A stretch of DNA of 36,118 nt. Origin: Oscillospiraceae bacterium (GTDB lineage Bacteria > Bacillota > Clostridia > Oscillospirales > Acutalibacteraceae). The position numbers and the translations under genes are program-made. A model generated the notes under the pieces. It saw only the letters and a program-made list of their open reading frames with translations, did no database searches and was not told where the DNA came from. Of this stretch, positions 7,635 to 17,163 are shown piece by piece. Numbering within the stretch: the stretch's first letter is position 1; each line of letters opens with the position of its first letter. The stretch covers positions 1 to 36,118 of the forward strand of contig SVPJ01000024.1 of the NCBI GenBank assembly GCA_015065885.1, written 5' to 3'.

Positions 7635-7847
7635 TCACGCGCGCTCGCGTGTGTCGGTCTGTTCCAAGATGTAATCGATTGACACCCCGTGAAAAGCGGC
7701 AAGTTTTATGAGTATCTCGGTGGGGATATCCAACTCGCCGCGCTCGTAATTGCTGTATACCCTCTGACTGCAGGAGAGCACGATACCCATTTGTGCCTGG
7801 GTCAGATCGCGGTCCTCCCGCAGATCACGGATTCGTCGGTACAGCAC
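7635..7847 (-). CDS. Small XRE-family transcriptional regulator
   Basis: A 70-aa protein that is almost entirely one Cro/CI-type helix-turn-helix. RIRDLREDRDLTQAQMGIVL is the first part, with SQRVYSNYERGELDIP as the recognition region and LIKLAAFHGVSIDYIL at the end. GTG at 7847 is the likely start: AGGAGG (7855-7860) is 7 nt away, whereas the in-frame TTG at 7853 would be only 1 nt from it. It is divergent from the 1957-aa LRR gene. Two TAGCGGA/TCCGCTA palindromes lie in the shared region, so it probably represses itself and the LRR gene. That regulation is inferred. Confidence 0.85.
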   Translation of the reverse strand: MLYRRIRDLREDRDLTQAQMGIVLSCSQRVYSNYERGELDIPTEILIKLAAFHGVSIDYILEQTDTRERA

Positions 7848-7887
7848 GGTCAAACCTCCTCATGCATGATATGCTTCCATTATAAGA

Positions 7888-7934
7888 TAGCGGAAAATCC
7901 GCTATTGACATTTAGCGGAAAATCCGCTAAAATA
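7888..7934 (+). promoter_or_regulatory. Divergent promoter with twin palindromic operators
   Basis: Operator 1 (7888-7904) is TAGCGGA-AAA-TCCGCTA. Operator 2 (7913-7930) has the same arms with a 4-nt centre. A TTGACA -35 box (7905-7910) lies exactly between them and operator 2 fills the spacer before TAAAAT (7929-7934, 18-nt spacer), driving the large LRR gene. On the minus strand a TATAAT (7884-7879) points toward the XRE gene. A repressor bound to operator 2 would cover the LRR promoter. Confidence 0.8.
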
Positions 7935-8003
7935 ATAACTACTGCTCTTTGCACAGAAGCATATATCGTGACTTTTTGACAAACGAAAAAGGAGAGAAAG
8001 TAT

Positions 8004-11000
8004 ATGAAACGAATGCTATCCGTCTTTTTGGCAGTTGTGCTGTTGCTGTCGCTCGTTCCCGCGGGTGCGGTGGAGTTTGCGTTTGAGGCAAAAGCGGCGA
8101 CGAGCGGGTACTACACCTACACCGTGTCGAACGGCGAAGCCACTATTACCGATGTGAGTGTAGCCATCAGCGGTGATATGGTGATTCCGTCCGCCCTCGG
8201 CGGGTATCCTGTGACGAGTATCTGGAGTTTTGCGTTTAGCTGGTGTTCCTCGCTCACCACGGTGACGATCCCCGACAGCGTGACGAGCATTGGAACAGGT
8301 GCGTTTATCGGCTGTGACAATCTCGTCGCCATCACGGTTGGCGGTGGCAATACGGTGTATCACAGCGATAGAAACTGTGTGATCCACACGGCAGATAAAC
8401 GGTTGGTGGTCGGTTGTAGGACCAGTGTGATCCCGTCGGACGGCAGCGTGACGAGCATTGGGGATTATGCGTTTTACGGTACCTCGCTCATGTCGGTGAC
8501 GATACCGGACAGCGTGACGAGCATTGGGAGAGAAGCGTTTTCTGAGTGCTACCGCCTTGCCGCCATCACGGTGGACGGTGGTAATACGGTGTATCACAGC
8601 GACGGAAACTGCGTGATCCACACGGCAGATAAACGGTTGGTGGTCGGTTGTAACACCAGTGTGATCCCGTCAGACGGCAGCGTGACGAGCATTGGGGATT
8701 CTACGTTTTTTGGTTGCACCTCGCTCACGTCGGTGACGATACCGGACAGCGTGACGAGCATTGGGAGAGAAGCGTTTTCAGGTTGTACCTGGCTCACCTC
8801 GGTGACGATCGGCGACAGCGTGACGAGCATTGGGGAGTTGGCGTTTTCCAATTGCAAGGCGCTCACCGACGTATACTACGGCGGCAGCGAAGCCGACCGT
8901 GCCAAGATTACCATTGGTTCGTATAACACTACGCTTACCTCCGCCACGTGGCACTACACTTGCGATCATACAAGCACTACGGTGAGCGGTTACGTTGCGC
9001 CGACCTGTACCGAAGACGGGTACACCGGCGACACGGGGTGTGCCGATTGTGATGAGATCATAGTAACGGGCGAAATCATCCCCGCCGCGGGTCATAACTA
9101 CGGTGACGATAATCTTTGTGGTGTGTGTGGCGAGGACAAATTCTTGTCCTATTACACCTACACCGTGACCGACGGCAAAGCCACCATCACCGGCGTGAAT
9201 ACCGGCATTAGCGGCGACGTGGTGCTTCCCTCCACTTTGGGCGGGTATCCCGTGACGGGCATCGGGTATTCTGCGTTTAAGGGTTGCACCGGGCTTACCG
9301 CGGTGACGATTCCGGATAGCGTGACATATATCGGGCAAAGTGCGTTTTACAGTTGTACGGCACTTACAACGATAACCCTTCCCAACAATGCGGAGATCGC
9401 AAGTGGTGCGTTTTCGAATACGGCGTACTGCAACGATGCTTCCAATTGGAAAGACGGTGTGCTGTATATCGATCAGCACTTGATCAAAGTTAAGGACACG
9501 CTCAGTGGGAGTTATACCGTTATGAGCGGCACCAAAACGATTGCCCGCAATGCCTTTTCTTTCTTTGATCCGGAATTCGATTATTACGGTTGCGCGATCA
9601 CTTCGCTTACTATTCCCGACAGTGTAACACGTATTGGGGGGGATGCTTTTTGCGGTTGCACCGAACTCGCCGCGGTGTATATGGGAAGCGGCGTAACCAA
9701 TATTGGAAGTTATGCGTTTTACGATTGTTACCGCCTTACGAACGTTTACTACGGTGGCGGTGCGGCAGACCGTGCCGCTATCACGCTTGGTGAAGAGAAC
9801 GGCTGGCTTACTGCGGCCACGTGGCATTATGACTACTGCATTCATGCGATCACTGCTCTTGAGGGGGTGGTAGCGGGCACCTGTACTACCGAGGGTTACA
9901 CGGGCGACACGGTGTGTACGGCGTGCGGAACGGTTCTGGCAGAGGGGGAGACGGTTCCTGCCGATCACGTGTATGACGGGGACGTCTGTCGCTTGTGCGG
10001 TGAAACGCGCAATGTCTATGCATGGATCAATATTGATCAGACAACCGGTCAGTTGACGCACGCCAACCTGACAGGTATCGGTGCTCAGGAAGTCTCTCTC
10101 GGCGGCACAAGAGATGCGACAGCGATCGGCTCGACAGGGCGATACGGCATCAAATTGGGCAGCAACTGGGGCGGCTTCTGGTTTAACGTTAAGGGCGCAC
10201 TGGATACCGAAGATGATGTTGTACTCGTGCTTGAGTACTACATTGATCAGGCGGCTCCGACCGGTTCGGTGGTGCGTGTCAATGTCGCCGGCAACGCCGT
10301 CTACGGTGTAGAAAGTCACGGGCTGACGGCACAGAAAACAAGTCTGCTTGTTATTCCGCTTTCCGAAGCACAGAAGACGGGATTGAATAACGATACACCG
10401 TGTTATGTTACCGGTGCCGGTGCGGCAGGCGTGAACACGTATATTTTGTCGCTTACAATTGCGGATACGCAATTTGCCCACGCGGCAGGCGAAATGCGCA
10501 CGGCACTGCATGCGGGTATGCTGACGGGCGGTATGCACACAGCGACCAGCGGGGCGGTGGATGCCACCTGTTCGGAGAATGGCTATACCGGTGATACCGT
10601 GTGTACCCTGTGCGGTGAGATATTGGCGAAAAATGGCGAAGTCATCCCCACTATAGAACACACCTACGGCGACGATGGCCTTTGTGATGTGTGCGGTGCG
10701 GACAAGAGACTGGAATACTACTACACGTATACCGTAAATAACGGAGAAGCCACCATTACCGACGTGGACACTGCCATCAGCGGTGCGGTGACCATTCCGT
10801 CCGCTTTGGGTGGGTATCCCGTGACGAGCATTGAAGAGTATGCGTTTGAAAAGTGTCGTTTGCTCACCTCGGTGACGATTCCGGACAGCGTGACGAGCAT
10901 TGGAGCCTGGGCGTTTAGTGACTGCATTTCGCTTCAGTCGGTGACGATTCCGGGCAGCGTGACGCGCATCGGGGATTTGATGTTTCAAGGTTGTGTCGCG

Positions 11001-13877
11001 CTCACCTCGGTGACGATTCTGGACGGTGTGACGTACATTGGGAATTATGCGTTTTGGGGTTGTAACGCGCTCACGTTGATAACGATTCCCGACAGCGTGA
11101 TGTGGATTGGAATGGAGGCGTTTGAGGATTGCGGCGCGCTCACCGACGTATGTTACGGTGGCGATGAAGCGGATCTCGCCAATATGTGGATTTACGACGG
11201 GAATGCCGATCTCTTCGGCGCCATATGGCATTACAACTGGTGTAACCACGTCTACGGCAACGACGGCGTTTGCAACCAGTGCGGTGAGGATAAACTGGAA
11301 TACTACACCTACACCGTGTCAAACGGTGAGGCTACCATCATCGATGTGGACACTGCGATCAGCGGCGCGGTGACCATTCCCTCCACCCTCGGCGGGTATC
11401 CCGTGACGAGCATTGGAGGGGATGCGTTTGGAGATTGTCGTTTGCTCACCTCGGTAATCATTCCCGACAGTGTAACAGAGATTGGAAGAGATGCATTTCA
11501 GTACTGTACTTCGCTTTTGTCGGTAACGATTCCCGAAAGTGTGAGAAGTATTGGAAGTTACGCCTTTTCCTATAATAAGTCACTTAAGGCTGTCCATATT
11601 ACGAATCTTACGGCATGGTGCAACATTGATTTTTATGATGAGATAGCCAATCCGCTATCTTGGGGCGAGAAGCTGTACCTAAATGGCGAATTGGTAGAAC
11701 ACCTTACCCTTCCGCAGGGAATAACGGACATTAAAAAGCATACTTTTACCAGTTGCAGCAGTCTGACATCGATTGTTATTCCGGAAGGCGTGGAGAGCGT
11801 TGGTGAGGGGGCTTTCTACGGTTGCCACAACGTTTCTATGGTTACACTTCCGGATAGCGTTAAAACAATTGGGAAACAGGCTTTTTGTTACGTCTATCCG
11901 AATGTGTATTATGGCGGGGATGCGATTGACCGTGCGAACATATTGATCGGAAGTGATAATGACGACCTCATATACGCCTCATGGCACTATACTTGCAAAC
12001 ACCGTAATACTACACTCGGTAATACGGTGAGTGCTACCTGTACCACCGACGGTTACACGGGCGATACCCTGTGTGTGGATTGTGGTGAGGTGTTGGCGAC
12101 GGGCGGTGAAATCATCCCGGCCGCGGGTCATAACTTTGGCGATGACAACCTGTGTGATGCCTGCGGTGAGGATACGATGCGGGACTACTACACCGCGACT
12201 GTCACCGACGGCAAACTCACCATTACCGACGTGGACACCGCCGTCAGCGGGAAGATTACCATTCCCGCCATGATCGACGGTTGCCCCGTGGTGGCGATCG
12301 GCAACAACGCGTTCCGCGATTGTAAGAATATTACGAGCATCACCATTCCCGAAAGTGTTGAGACTATCGGCAATTATGCCTTTAGGGACTGCACGGCGTT
12401 GATTGCGGTGTACTATAACGCGACGAACTGCACCGCGGCGGGTGTGAACGCGTACCCCGTGTTTTATGGTTGTACGGCGTTGACTGCCGCCTATATCGGC
12501 AAGACGGTTGAAAGCGTGCCGCCGCGCCTGTTCCGTGAGGTGACGGCGCTGACCACCGTATATCTTACGAAGAACACCGCGACCATCGGCGCGAACGCGT
12601 TCTATCTGTGCGGCAACTTAAGTAGTGTGCATTTCGTCGGCACGGCGGGTGAATTTGCCGCTGTGGACGTGAAGTCCTACAATACCGACCTCACGAACGC
12701 GACCTTCGCGTATAACGCGCCGTGCTTTGACGGGCACGAGTGGACGGCGGAATGCGACGAATTGTGCGAGTTCTGCGGTGCCACACATGTGACGGTGCAC
12801 ACGAACGTGGTGGAGGATGCGGCAAAAGCCCCCACCTGCACCGAAACGGGCTTGACGGCGGGCAGCCACTGCGAAGCGTGCGGCAACGTATTCGAAAAAC
12901 AAAACGTGATCCCCGCTCTCGGTCATACGTGGGACGAGGGGACGGTCACGGTGGAGCCGACGTATGAGGCGTGCGGGTATCGCCGCGTGACCTGCACCGC
13001 GTGCGGTGCGACCGAACTTTTGGAGGTTCCGCCGCTGACCCGTGCGGAAGTGCGCGATGGTTATTACTACTACGACGGCGTGAAAGTGCCGAACGCGGGT
13101 CTGGTGAAGATTCACAATGATTACTATTACGTGTTGGCGGGGGCGAAAGTGAAGACGGGGCGGTACTCGGTCTTCAATACCAACGGTTTGGATATTCCGA
13201 GCGGTATTTACTACTTCTTCCCCGACGGTAAGATGAATCTTGAGCGCGGTGTGTACGACAACTACTATTACAACGATCAGGGTAAGTCCGAAGCGTATGC
13301 GGGCCTCATCGAGTGGAACGGCGCGAAGTACTACGTGAACGACGGCGGTAACGTGACGACGGGACGTTACTTCATCTCGAAGTTGAACGATCTGCTGCCG
13401 AAGGCGCGTGCGTACACCTTCTATCCCGATGGTAAGATGCTGGAAGAGACCCGTATCTACGGCGACGGCTTCTACTATGAGAACGGTATCCGCGTGCCGT
13501 ATGCGGGTATGGTTCAGTACGAAGGCCACTGGTACTATGTCTCCGATAATGCAGCGTACGTGAAGAACAAGCAGCAGATTCTCGTGAACGTGAACAACAG
13601 CGGTTTGGCGAAGAATGCGCGTTGCTACTTCGACGAGAACGGTCATATGGTGACCAACAAGGTCGTGAACGGCAAGTATTACGACGAGACCGGTGCAGCA
13701 CCGAGCTATGCGGGCGTTGTGAAGGCAGTGGACGGTAAACTCTACTACGTGGGCGGCACCCATGGTGCGCTGCGTAAGAGCGCGACGTTCACCATCAGTG
13801 CGGCGAAGACCAACGGTCTGTGCGCGGCAGGCAAGTACACGGCGGATGAAAACGCCGTGTTGACTCCCGCGGCATAA
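8004..13877 (+). CDS. Giant secreted BspA-like LRR protein (1957 aa)
   Basis: Residues 1 to about 31 are a signal peptide (MKRMLSVFLAVVLLLSLVPAGA) similar to that of the dockerin-LRR protein. There are five LRR cassettes, each opening with YYTYTVSNGEATITDVDTAISG and IPSALGGYPVTSI, at about residues 35, 383, 906, 1099 and 1394. Cassettes are separated by Cys-rich linkers of the form PTCTEDGYTGDTGCADCDE, ending CGVCGED. Residues about 672-835 hold a module without LRRs, beginning NVYAWINIDQTTGQLTH, beta-rich and unrecognised. The last 280 residues are tyrosine-rich repeats (YYYDGVKVPNAGLVKIHNDY type), comparable with glucan- or cell-wall-binding repeats. No dockerin, LPXTG or membrane anchor is seen. 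AAGGAGAG precedes the ATG. Likely role: surface or matrix adhesin. Confidence 0.9.
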   Translation: MKRMLSVFLAVVLLLSLVPAGAVEFAFEAKAATSGYYTYTVSNGEATITDVSVAISGDMVIPSALGGYPVTSIWSFAFSWCSSLTTVTIPDSVTSIGTGAFIGCDNLVAITVGGGNTVYHSDRNCVIHTADKRLVVGCRTSVIPSDGSVTSIGDYAFYGTSLMSVTIPDSVTSIGREAFSECYRLAAITVDGGNTVYHSDGNCVIHTADKRLVVGCNTSVIPSDGSVTSIGDSTFFGCTSLTSVTIPDSVTSIGREAFSGCTWLTSVTIGDSVTSIGELAFSNCKALTDVYYGGSEADRAKITIGSYNTTLTSATWHYTCDHTSTTVSGYVAPTCTEDGYTGDTGCADCDEIIVTGEIIPAAGHNYGDDNLCGVCGEDKFLSYYTYTVTDGKATITGVNTGISGDVVLPSTLGGYPVTGIGYSAFKGCTGLTAVTIPDSVTYIGQSAFYSCTALTTITLPNNAEIASGAFSNTAYCNDASNWKDGVLYIDQHLIKVKDTLSGSYTVMSGTKTIARNAFSFFDPEFDYYGCAITSLTIPDSVTRIGGDAFCGCTELAAVYMGSGVTNIGSYAFYDCYRLTNVYYGGGAADRAAITLGEENGWLTAATWHYDYCIHAITALEGVVAGTCTTEGYTGDTVCTACGTVLAEGETVPADHVYDGDVCRLCGETRNVYAWINIDQTTGQLTHANLTGIGAQEVSLGGTRDATAIGSTGRYGIKLGSNWGGFWFNVKGALDTEDDVVLVLEYYIDQAAPTGSVVRVNVAGNAVYGVESHGLTAQKTSLLVIPLSEAQKTGLNNDTPCYVTGAGAAGVNTYILSLTIADTQFAHAAGEMRTALHAGMLTGGMHTATSGAVDATCSENGYTGDTVCTLCGEILAKNGEVIPTIEHTYGDDGLCDVCGADKRLEYYYTYTVNNGEATITDVDTAISGAVTIPSALGGYPVTSIEEYAFEKCRLLTSVTIPDSVTSIGAWAFSDCISLQSVTIPGSVTRIGDLMFQGCVALTSVTILDGVTYIGNYAFWGCNALTLITIPDSVMWIGMEAFEDCGALTDVCYGGDEADLANMWIYDGNADLFGAIWHYNWCNHVYGNDGVCNQCGEDKLEYYTYTVSNGEATIIDVDTAISGAVTIPSTLGGYPVTSIGGDAFGDCRLLTSVIIPDSVTEIGRDAFQYCTSLLSVTIPESVRSIGSYAFSYNKSLKAVHITNLTAWCNIDFYDEIANPLSWGEKLYLNGELVEHLTLPQGITDIKKHTFTSCSSLTSIVIPEGVESVGEGAFYGCHNVSMVTLPDSVKTIGKQAFCYVYPNVYYGGDAIDRANILIGSDNDDLIYASWHYTCKHRNTTLGNTVSATCTTDGYTGDTLCVDCGEVLATGGEIIPAAGHNFGDDNLCDACGEDTMRDYYTATVTDGKLTITDVDTAVSGKITIPAMIDGCPVVAIGNNAFRDCKNITSITIPESVETIGNYAFRDCTALIAVYYNATNCTAAGVNAYPVFYGCTALTAAYIGKTVESVPPRLFREVTALTTVYLTKNTATIGANAFYLCGNLSSVHFVGTAGEFAAVDVKSYNTDLTNATFAYNAPCFDGHEWTAECDELCEFCGATHVTVHTNVVEDAAKAPTCTETGLTAGSHCEACGNVFEKQNVIPALGHTWDEGTVTVEPTYEACGYRRVTCTACGATELLEVPPLTRAEVRDGYYYYDGVKVPNAGLVKIHNDYYYVLAGAKVKTGRYSVFNTNGLDIPSGIYYFFPDGKMNLERGVYDNYYYNDQGKSEAYAGLIEWNGAKYYVNDGGNVTTGRYFISKLNDLLPKARAYTFYPDGKMLEETRIYGDGFYYENGIRVPYAGMVQYEGHWYYVSDNAAYVKNKQQILVNVNNSGLAKNARCYFDENGHMVTNKVVNGKYYDETGAAPSYAGVVKAVDGKLYYVGGTHGALRKSATFTISAAKTNGLCAAGKYTADENAVLTPAA
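8344..8817 (+). repeat. In-frame tandem duplication inside the giant LRR gene
   Basis: Two 237-bp units (8344-8580, 8581-8817; 79 codons each) are nearly identical in their first 120 bp and clearly similar across the rest. They encode residues about 114-271, including NTVYHSDGNCVIHTADKRL. The period is a multiple of three, so repeat number can change without breaking the frame. Confidence 0.85.
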
Positions 13878-13922
13878 TGGCGTAAATGTACGGGCGGCAA
13901 CCTGCCACCCGCCGACGGCGAA

Positions 13923-13970
13923 ACATAACAACAAGGGTACACGAGCAATCGTGTACCCTTGTTGTTATGT
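13923..13970. terminator. 22-bp perfect hairpin after giant LRR gene
   Basis: Arms 13923-13944 and 13949-13970 are perfectly complementary with a GCAA loop. There is no clear T-tract, so termination efficiency is uncertain. The core ACAAGGGTA-CGA-GCAA-TCG-TACCCTTGT matches the cysK terminator design. Confidence 0.6.
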
Positions 13971-13985
13971 GTTTGGTCGTGGAAC

Positions 13986-14048
13986 GGGACGATGTGGGCA
14001 TCGTCCCCTACAATGTACGCCGCGGGTTGGTACGCGGTCGCGGACCGT
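13986..14048. repeat. Dispersed repeat copy
   Basis: The 26 bp at 13986-14011 are identical to 7231-7256. Bases 14021-14043 carry the CGCGGGTTGGTACGCGG core seen four times at 7.2-7.6 kb. Order of the two motifs is reversed here. Confidence 0.75.
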
Positions 14049-14126
14049 TTCTCGCGCACATACCCTCTCAAACGGACATACACTGTCATGCGGACAAAGT
14101 CTGCGCGGCATGATTAAACGGCCGAT

Positions 14127-14154
14127 AAATCGGTTACACTACGGTTACCGATTT
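14127..14154 (+). promoter_or_regulatory. Inverted repeat upstream of mazF
   Basis: AAATCGGT (14127-14134) and ACCGATTT (14147-14154) flank 12 nt that include TACACT, a possible -10 box. Its place 20 nt before the mazF start suggests an operator. No clear -35 is seen. Confidence 0.4.
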
Positions 14155-14173
14155 CGATAAAGGTGTGATTCGT

Positions 14174-14527
14174 GTGATTGTCCACAGAGGGGATATATAT
14201 TACGCCGACTTGAGTCCCGTGGTCGGCTCGGAGCAGGGCGGTATCCGCCCCGTGCTGATCGTGCAAAACGACGTGGGAAACCGTTTCAGCCCCACCGTCA
14301 TTGCTGCCGCCATCACCAGTCAAAAAGACAAAGCCAAACTGCCTACTCACATTCAACTGCGCTCGGAGGGGAGTGGGCTCGCGCGGGATTCCATCGTGCT
14401 GCTCGAACAGATACGCACGCTGGACAAACGGCGGCTGAAAGAACACATGGGACGGCTGGACGAGCAGTCGATGTCCCGCATCGACCAGGCACTCCAGATC
14501 AGTTTCGGGCTCGATACCGAACGATAA
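14174..14527 (+). CDS. mazF: MazF/NdoA-type endoribonuclease toxin (orphan)
   Basis: A 117-aa PemK/MazF protein, strikingly close to B. subtilis NdoA (EndoA) over its whole length: MIVHRGDIYYADLSPVVGSE, then RPVLIVQND, GNRFSPTVIAAAIT, KAKLPTH and LLEQIRTLDK. This family cleaves mRNA at short specific sites (UACAU for NdoA). The Arg and Thr/Ser of the active site (RPVL and AAIT) are present. GTG at 14174 is chosen because AAAGG is about 10 nt upstream and the protein then starts exactly like its relatives; an in-frame GTG at 14165 is too close to that site. No MazE/NdoAI antitoxin gene lies next to it in the roughly 290 bp upstream. The antitoxin is either elsewhere or absent. Confidence 0.92.
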   Translation: MIVHRGDIYYADLSPVVGSEQGGIRPVLIVQNDVGNRFSPTVIAAAITSQKDKAKLPTHIQLRSEGSGLARDSIVLLEQIRTLDKRRLKEHMGRLDEQSMSRIDQALQISFGLDTER

Positions 14528-14537
14528 ACAACCAAGA

Positions 14538-14572
14538 ACTGTCGCGTTGCGTCTGTAATGCGGCAGTTTTTT
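14538..14572 (+). terminator. Terminator of mazF
   Basis: Stem ACTGTCGC (14538-14545) with GCGGCAGT (14560-14567), containing one wobble pair, followed by six T. It isolates mazF from the glg operon. Confidence 0.75.
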
Positions 14573-14732
14573 GTGCGAACGTGTGTCAAACAGCGACAAA
14601 AACGGCAACGATGGTGTAGTATACTGGGCGTATCTGTTGACCCTACCGAAAAACAAAAGCAGTGTTTGTGCATAGTAAACAAATAGATTTCAAACAATCA
14701 CAAAAAAATACTGTTTTTAACCAATTTCCCCC

Positions 14733-14761
14733 TTGAAATTTTTGGTAATATCTGTTACAAT
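14733..14761 (+). promoter_or_regulatory. glg operon promoter
   Basis: TTGAAA (14733-14738), a 17-nt spacer and TACAAT (14756-14761), about 60 nt upstream of glgC. The preceding 14580-14730 is AT-rich with a TATACT at about 14621 that could be a second promoter. Confidence 0.65.
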
Positions 14762-14823
14762 GTACTCGGATTATTATGTCTGTGCGGTATTTGCACGGAT
14801 CAAAGAAAGGGAGCGACCAATTC

Positions 14824-16053
14824 ATGTACCGTAAACAGGAATGTGTGGCGATGTTGCTTGCGGGCGGACAAGGCAGCCGTTTGTATGCCTTGACACGCAA
14901 TATCGCCAAACCTGCCGTACCGTACGGCGGCAAGTACCGTATTATTGACTTTCCGCTGTCCAACTGCACCAATTCGGGTATCGACACGGTGGGCGTGCTC
15001 ACCCAGTATCAGCCGCTCGAATTGAACGACTATATCGGCGCGGGTGAGCCGTGGGATCTCGACCGCACGGGTGCGGGCGTGCACGTGTTGCCGCCGTATC
15101 AGCGTAATGCGGGTGCGGATTGGTACAAAGGTACCGCCAATGCGATCTATCAAAACATAAACTTCATCGAGCGGTATTCACCCGAATATGTGTTGGTGCT
15201 GTCGGGCGACCATATCTATAAGATGGATTATTCCAAGATGATCGCCGAACACAAGAAGAACAACGCCGACTGCACCATCGCGGTCATTGAGGTGGAAATG
15301 TCCGAGGCTTCCCGTTTCGGTATTTTGAACACCAACCCCGACGGCTCGATCTACGAGTTTGACGAAAAACCTGCTGTGCCGAAGAGCAATTTGGCGTCGA
15401 TGGGCATCTACGTCTTCACGTGGGACAAGATGCGCAAGTACTTAACCGAGGATGAGGCAGACCCGAATTCTTCGAACGACTTCGGTAAAAACGTGTTGCC
15501 GACCATGCTCGCAGCGGGCGAGCGGATGTTTGCCTACCGTTTTGAGGGGTATTGGAAGGATGTCGGTACCATCGACAGTTTGTGGGAGTCGAACATGGAT
15601 CTGCTCGACCCGCACGTGCCGCTGGATCTGGACGATCCCACGTGGCGCATTTACGCCCGCAGTGCGGGATCGCCTCCGCACTGGGTCGGACCGCACGCTC
15701 ACGTGCAGAACAGCATGATCTCGGAAGGCGGCGTCATCGAAGGCGACGTGGATTTCTCGGTGCTGTTTTCGGACGTGACGGTGGAGGAGGGCGCTTCGGT
15801 GCGTGACTCCATCCTGATGCCGGGCGCGGTCGTGAAGAAGGGCGCGTGCGTGCAATACGCCATCTTGGCGGAAAACGCCGTCGTGGAGGAGGGCGCCGCG
15901 GTCGGTGCCCGTCCCGAAGATATGGAAAATACGGACGACTGGGGGGTCGCGGTGGTTGCCTCGGGCATCACCGTCGGCGCGGGTGCCGCGGTGCCCGCGA
16001 AAGCGATGCAAGAAAGCGATGTCCCCGCAAAGGAGGTGAGCGGCAATGCGTAA
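14824..16053 (+). CDS. glgC: Glucose-1-phosphate adenylyltransferase, catalytic subunit
   Basis: This enzyme makes ADP-glucose from ATP and glucose-1-phosphate, the committed step of glycogen synthesis. It has 409 aa. The N-terminal nucleotidyltransferase motif is [15 protein letters not shown], followed by [32 protein letters not shown] holds the metal-binding Asp. [22 protein letters not shown] is a GlgC signature. The last 120 residues are a left-handed beta-helix (hexapeptide pattern: [20 protein letters not shown]). ATG at 14824 follows AAAGGGAG; the upstream in-frame ATG at 14776 has no ribosome site. glgD starts 8 nt before its stop, so the two are translationally coupled. Confidence 0.96.
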   Translation: MYRKQECVAMLLAGGQGSRLYALTRNIAKPAVPYGGKYRIIDFPLSNCTNSGIDTVGVLTQYQPLELNDYIGAGEPWDLDRTGAGVHVLPPYQRNAGADWYKGTANAIYQNINFIERYSPEYVLVLSGDHIYKMDYSKMIAEHKKNNADCTIAVIEVEMSEASRFGILNTNPDGSIYEFDEKPAVPKSNLASMGIYVFTWDKMRKYLTEDEADPNSSNDFGKNVLPTMLAAGERMFAYRFEGYWKDVGTIDSLWESNMDLLDPHVPLDLDDPTWRIYARSAGSPPHWVGPHAHVQNSMISEGGVIEGDVDFSVLFSDVTVEEGASVRDSILMPGAVVKKGACVQYAILAENAVVEEGAAVGARPEDMENTDDWGVAVVASGITVGAGAAVPAKAMQESDVPAKEVSGNA

Positions 16054-17149
16054 CATGAACGTTTTAGGTTTGGTATTCCCCAATCAGCACGACGCGTGCC
16101 TCGGCGGTCTTACCACCCACCGCTCGCTCGGCTCGGTGCCGTTCGGTGCCCGTTACCGTTTGATCGACTTCGCGCTGTCCAATATGGTCAACGCGGGTAT
16201 CAGTAAGGTCGGCCTTGCGACCAAGAGCAACTATCAGTCGTTGATGGACCATCTGGGTACCGGCAAGCCCTGGGATCTCGACCGCAAAAACGGCGGTTTG
16301 TATTTCCACCCGATGCACATGTCGGATGCGGCGTACAGCGGGCGTATTGCTCCGTTGTACGAGATGCGTCTGTTCCTGCGCCGCTCGCAGGAGGACTATG
16401 TGCTGATGACCGATTGCGACACGGTGGGTAACTTCGATTACGCCGCCTTGATCGATCGCCATATCGAAAGCGGTGCGGACGTAACGGTCGGCTACCGCGT
16501 GGGTAAACCGCCCCGCCGCGAGGACAATCTCCTCTTGACGGTGGACGGCGACCGTCTGTGCGATCTGTGCATCGGCGGGGGAGAAGGGGAGACCGCGTAC
16601 GGTATCGGTCTCTACGTTATCCGCCGCGACCTGTTGCTCCGCTTGGTGGAGGAGGCATACAGCCGCAATCAAGGCAACTTCGAGCGGGATATCCTGCAAC
16701 AGCGGCAGAACGAGTTGAAGCTGTGCGGGTACGAACTTACCGAATACGCCGCCACGGTGTATTCCCTGGCGAGTTATTTTGAAGCCAATATGGCGTTGCT
16801 CGACCCTGCAGTGCGCCGTCAGGTGTTCCTGCCCGAACGACGTATCTACACGAAGGTGCGCGACTGCGCGCCCGCACAGTACGGTCTGCACTCCGCGGTG
16901 TCGGATTCGCTGGTGGGTGACGGTGCGATCATCGAAGGCTCGGTCACCCGTTCCATCGTGTTCCGCGATGCGGTGGTCGGCCCCGGTGTGACACTGACCG
17001 ACTGCATCATTATGCAAGGCAGTGAGATCCGCGCCGACGCGAAACTCGGCTACGTCATTTGCGACAAGAACGTGCAGGTGTGCGACGCCGCCTCCTTGCA
17101 GGGTGTGGCGCATTATCCCGTTTACGTGAAAAAGGATATGAAGATCTAA
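16046..17149 (+). CDS. glgD: GlgD, GlgC-like regulatory subunit
   Basis: A 367-aa paralogue of GlgC. The catalytic GGxGxRL loop is replaced by [15 protein letters not shown], typical of GlgD, while [20 protein letters not shown] and the C-terminal beta-helix ([19 protein letters not shown]) are kept. In Bacillota GlgD associates with GlgC and tunes its activity rather than catalysing alone. The ATG at 16046 lies inside the last codons of glgC behind AAGGAGGTGAG. The glgA ATG follows 14 nt after the stop. Confidence 0.95.
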   Translation: MRNMNVLGLVFPNQHDACLGGLTTHRSLGSVPFGARYRLIDFALSNMVNAGISKVGLATKSNYQSLMDHLGTGKPWDLDRKNGGLYFHPMHMSDAAYSGRIAPLYEMRLFLRRSQEDYVLMTDCDTVGNFDYAALIDRHIESGADVTVGYRVGKPPRREDNLLLTVDGDRLCDLCIGGGEGETAYGIGLYVIRRDLLLRLVEEAYSRNQGNFERDILQQRQNELKLCGYELTEYAATVYSLASYFEANMALLDPAVRRQVFLPERRIYTKVRDCAPAQYGLHSAVSDSLVGDGAIIEGSVTRSIVFRDAVVGPGVTLTDCIIMQGSEIRADAKLGYVICDKNVQVCDAASLQGVAHYPVYVKKDMKI

Positions 17150-17163
17150 GAAGGGGTGTCATA

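Noticed and set aside
8778-11249. An 823-codon open frame on the minus strand opposite the giant LRR gene
   Set aside because: Low-complexity His/Arg/Gly-rich shadow of the repeats; no start signal and no recognisable domain.
12618-13934. A 438-codon minus-strand frame over the end of the giant gene
   Set aside because: Antisense shadow of the tyrosine-rich repeats (Val/Ile-rich from TAC/TAT complements).
16046-17149. glgD as a broken copy of glgC
   Set aside because: The frame is intact, overlaps glgC with a strong ribosome site and has the altered N-terminal loop normal for GlgD.
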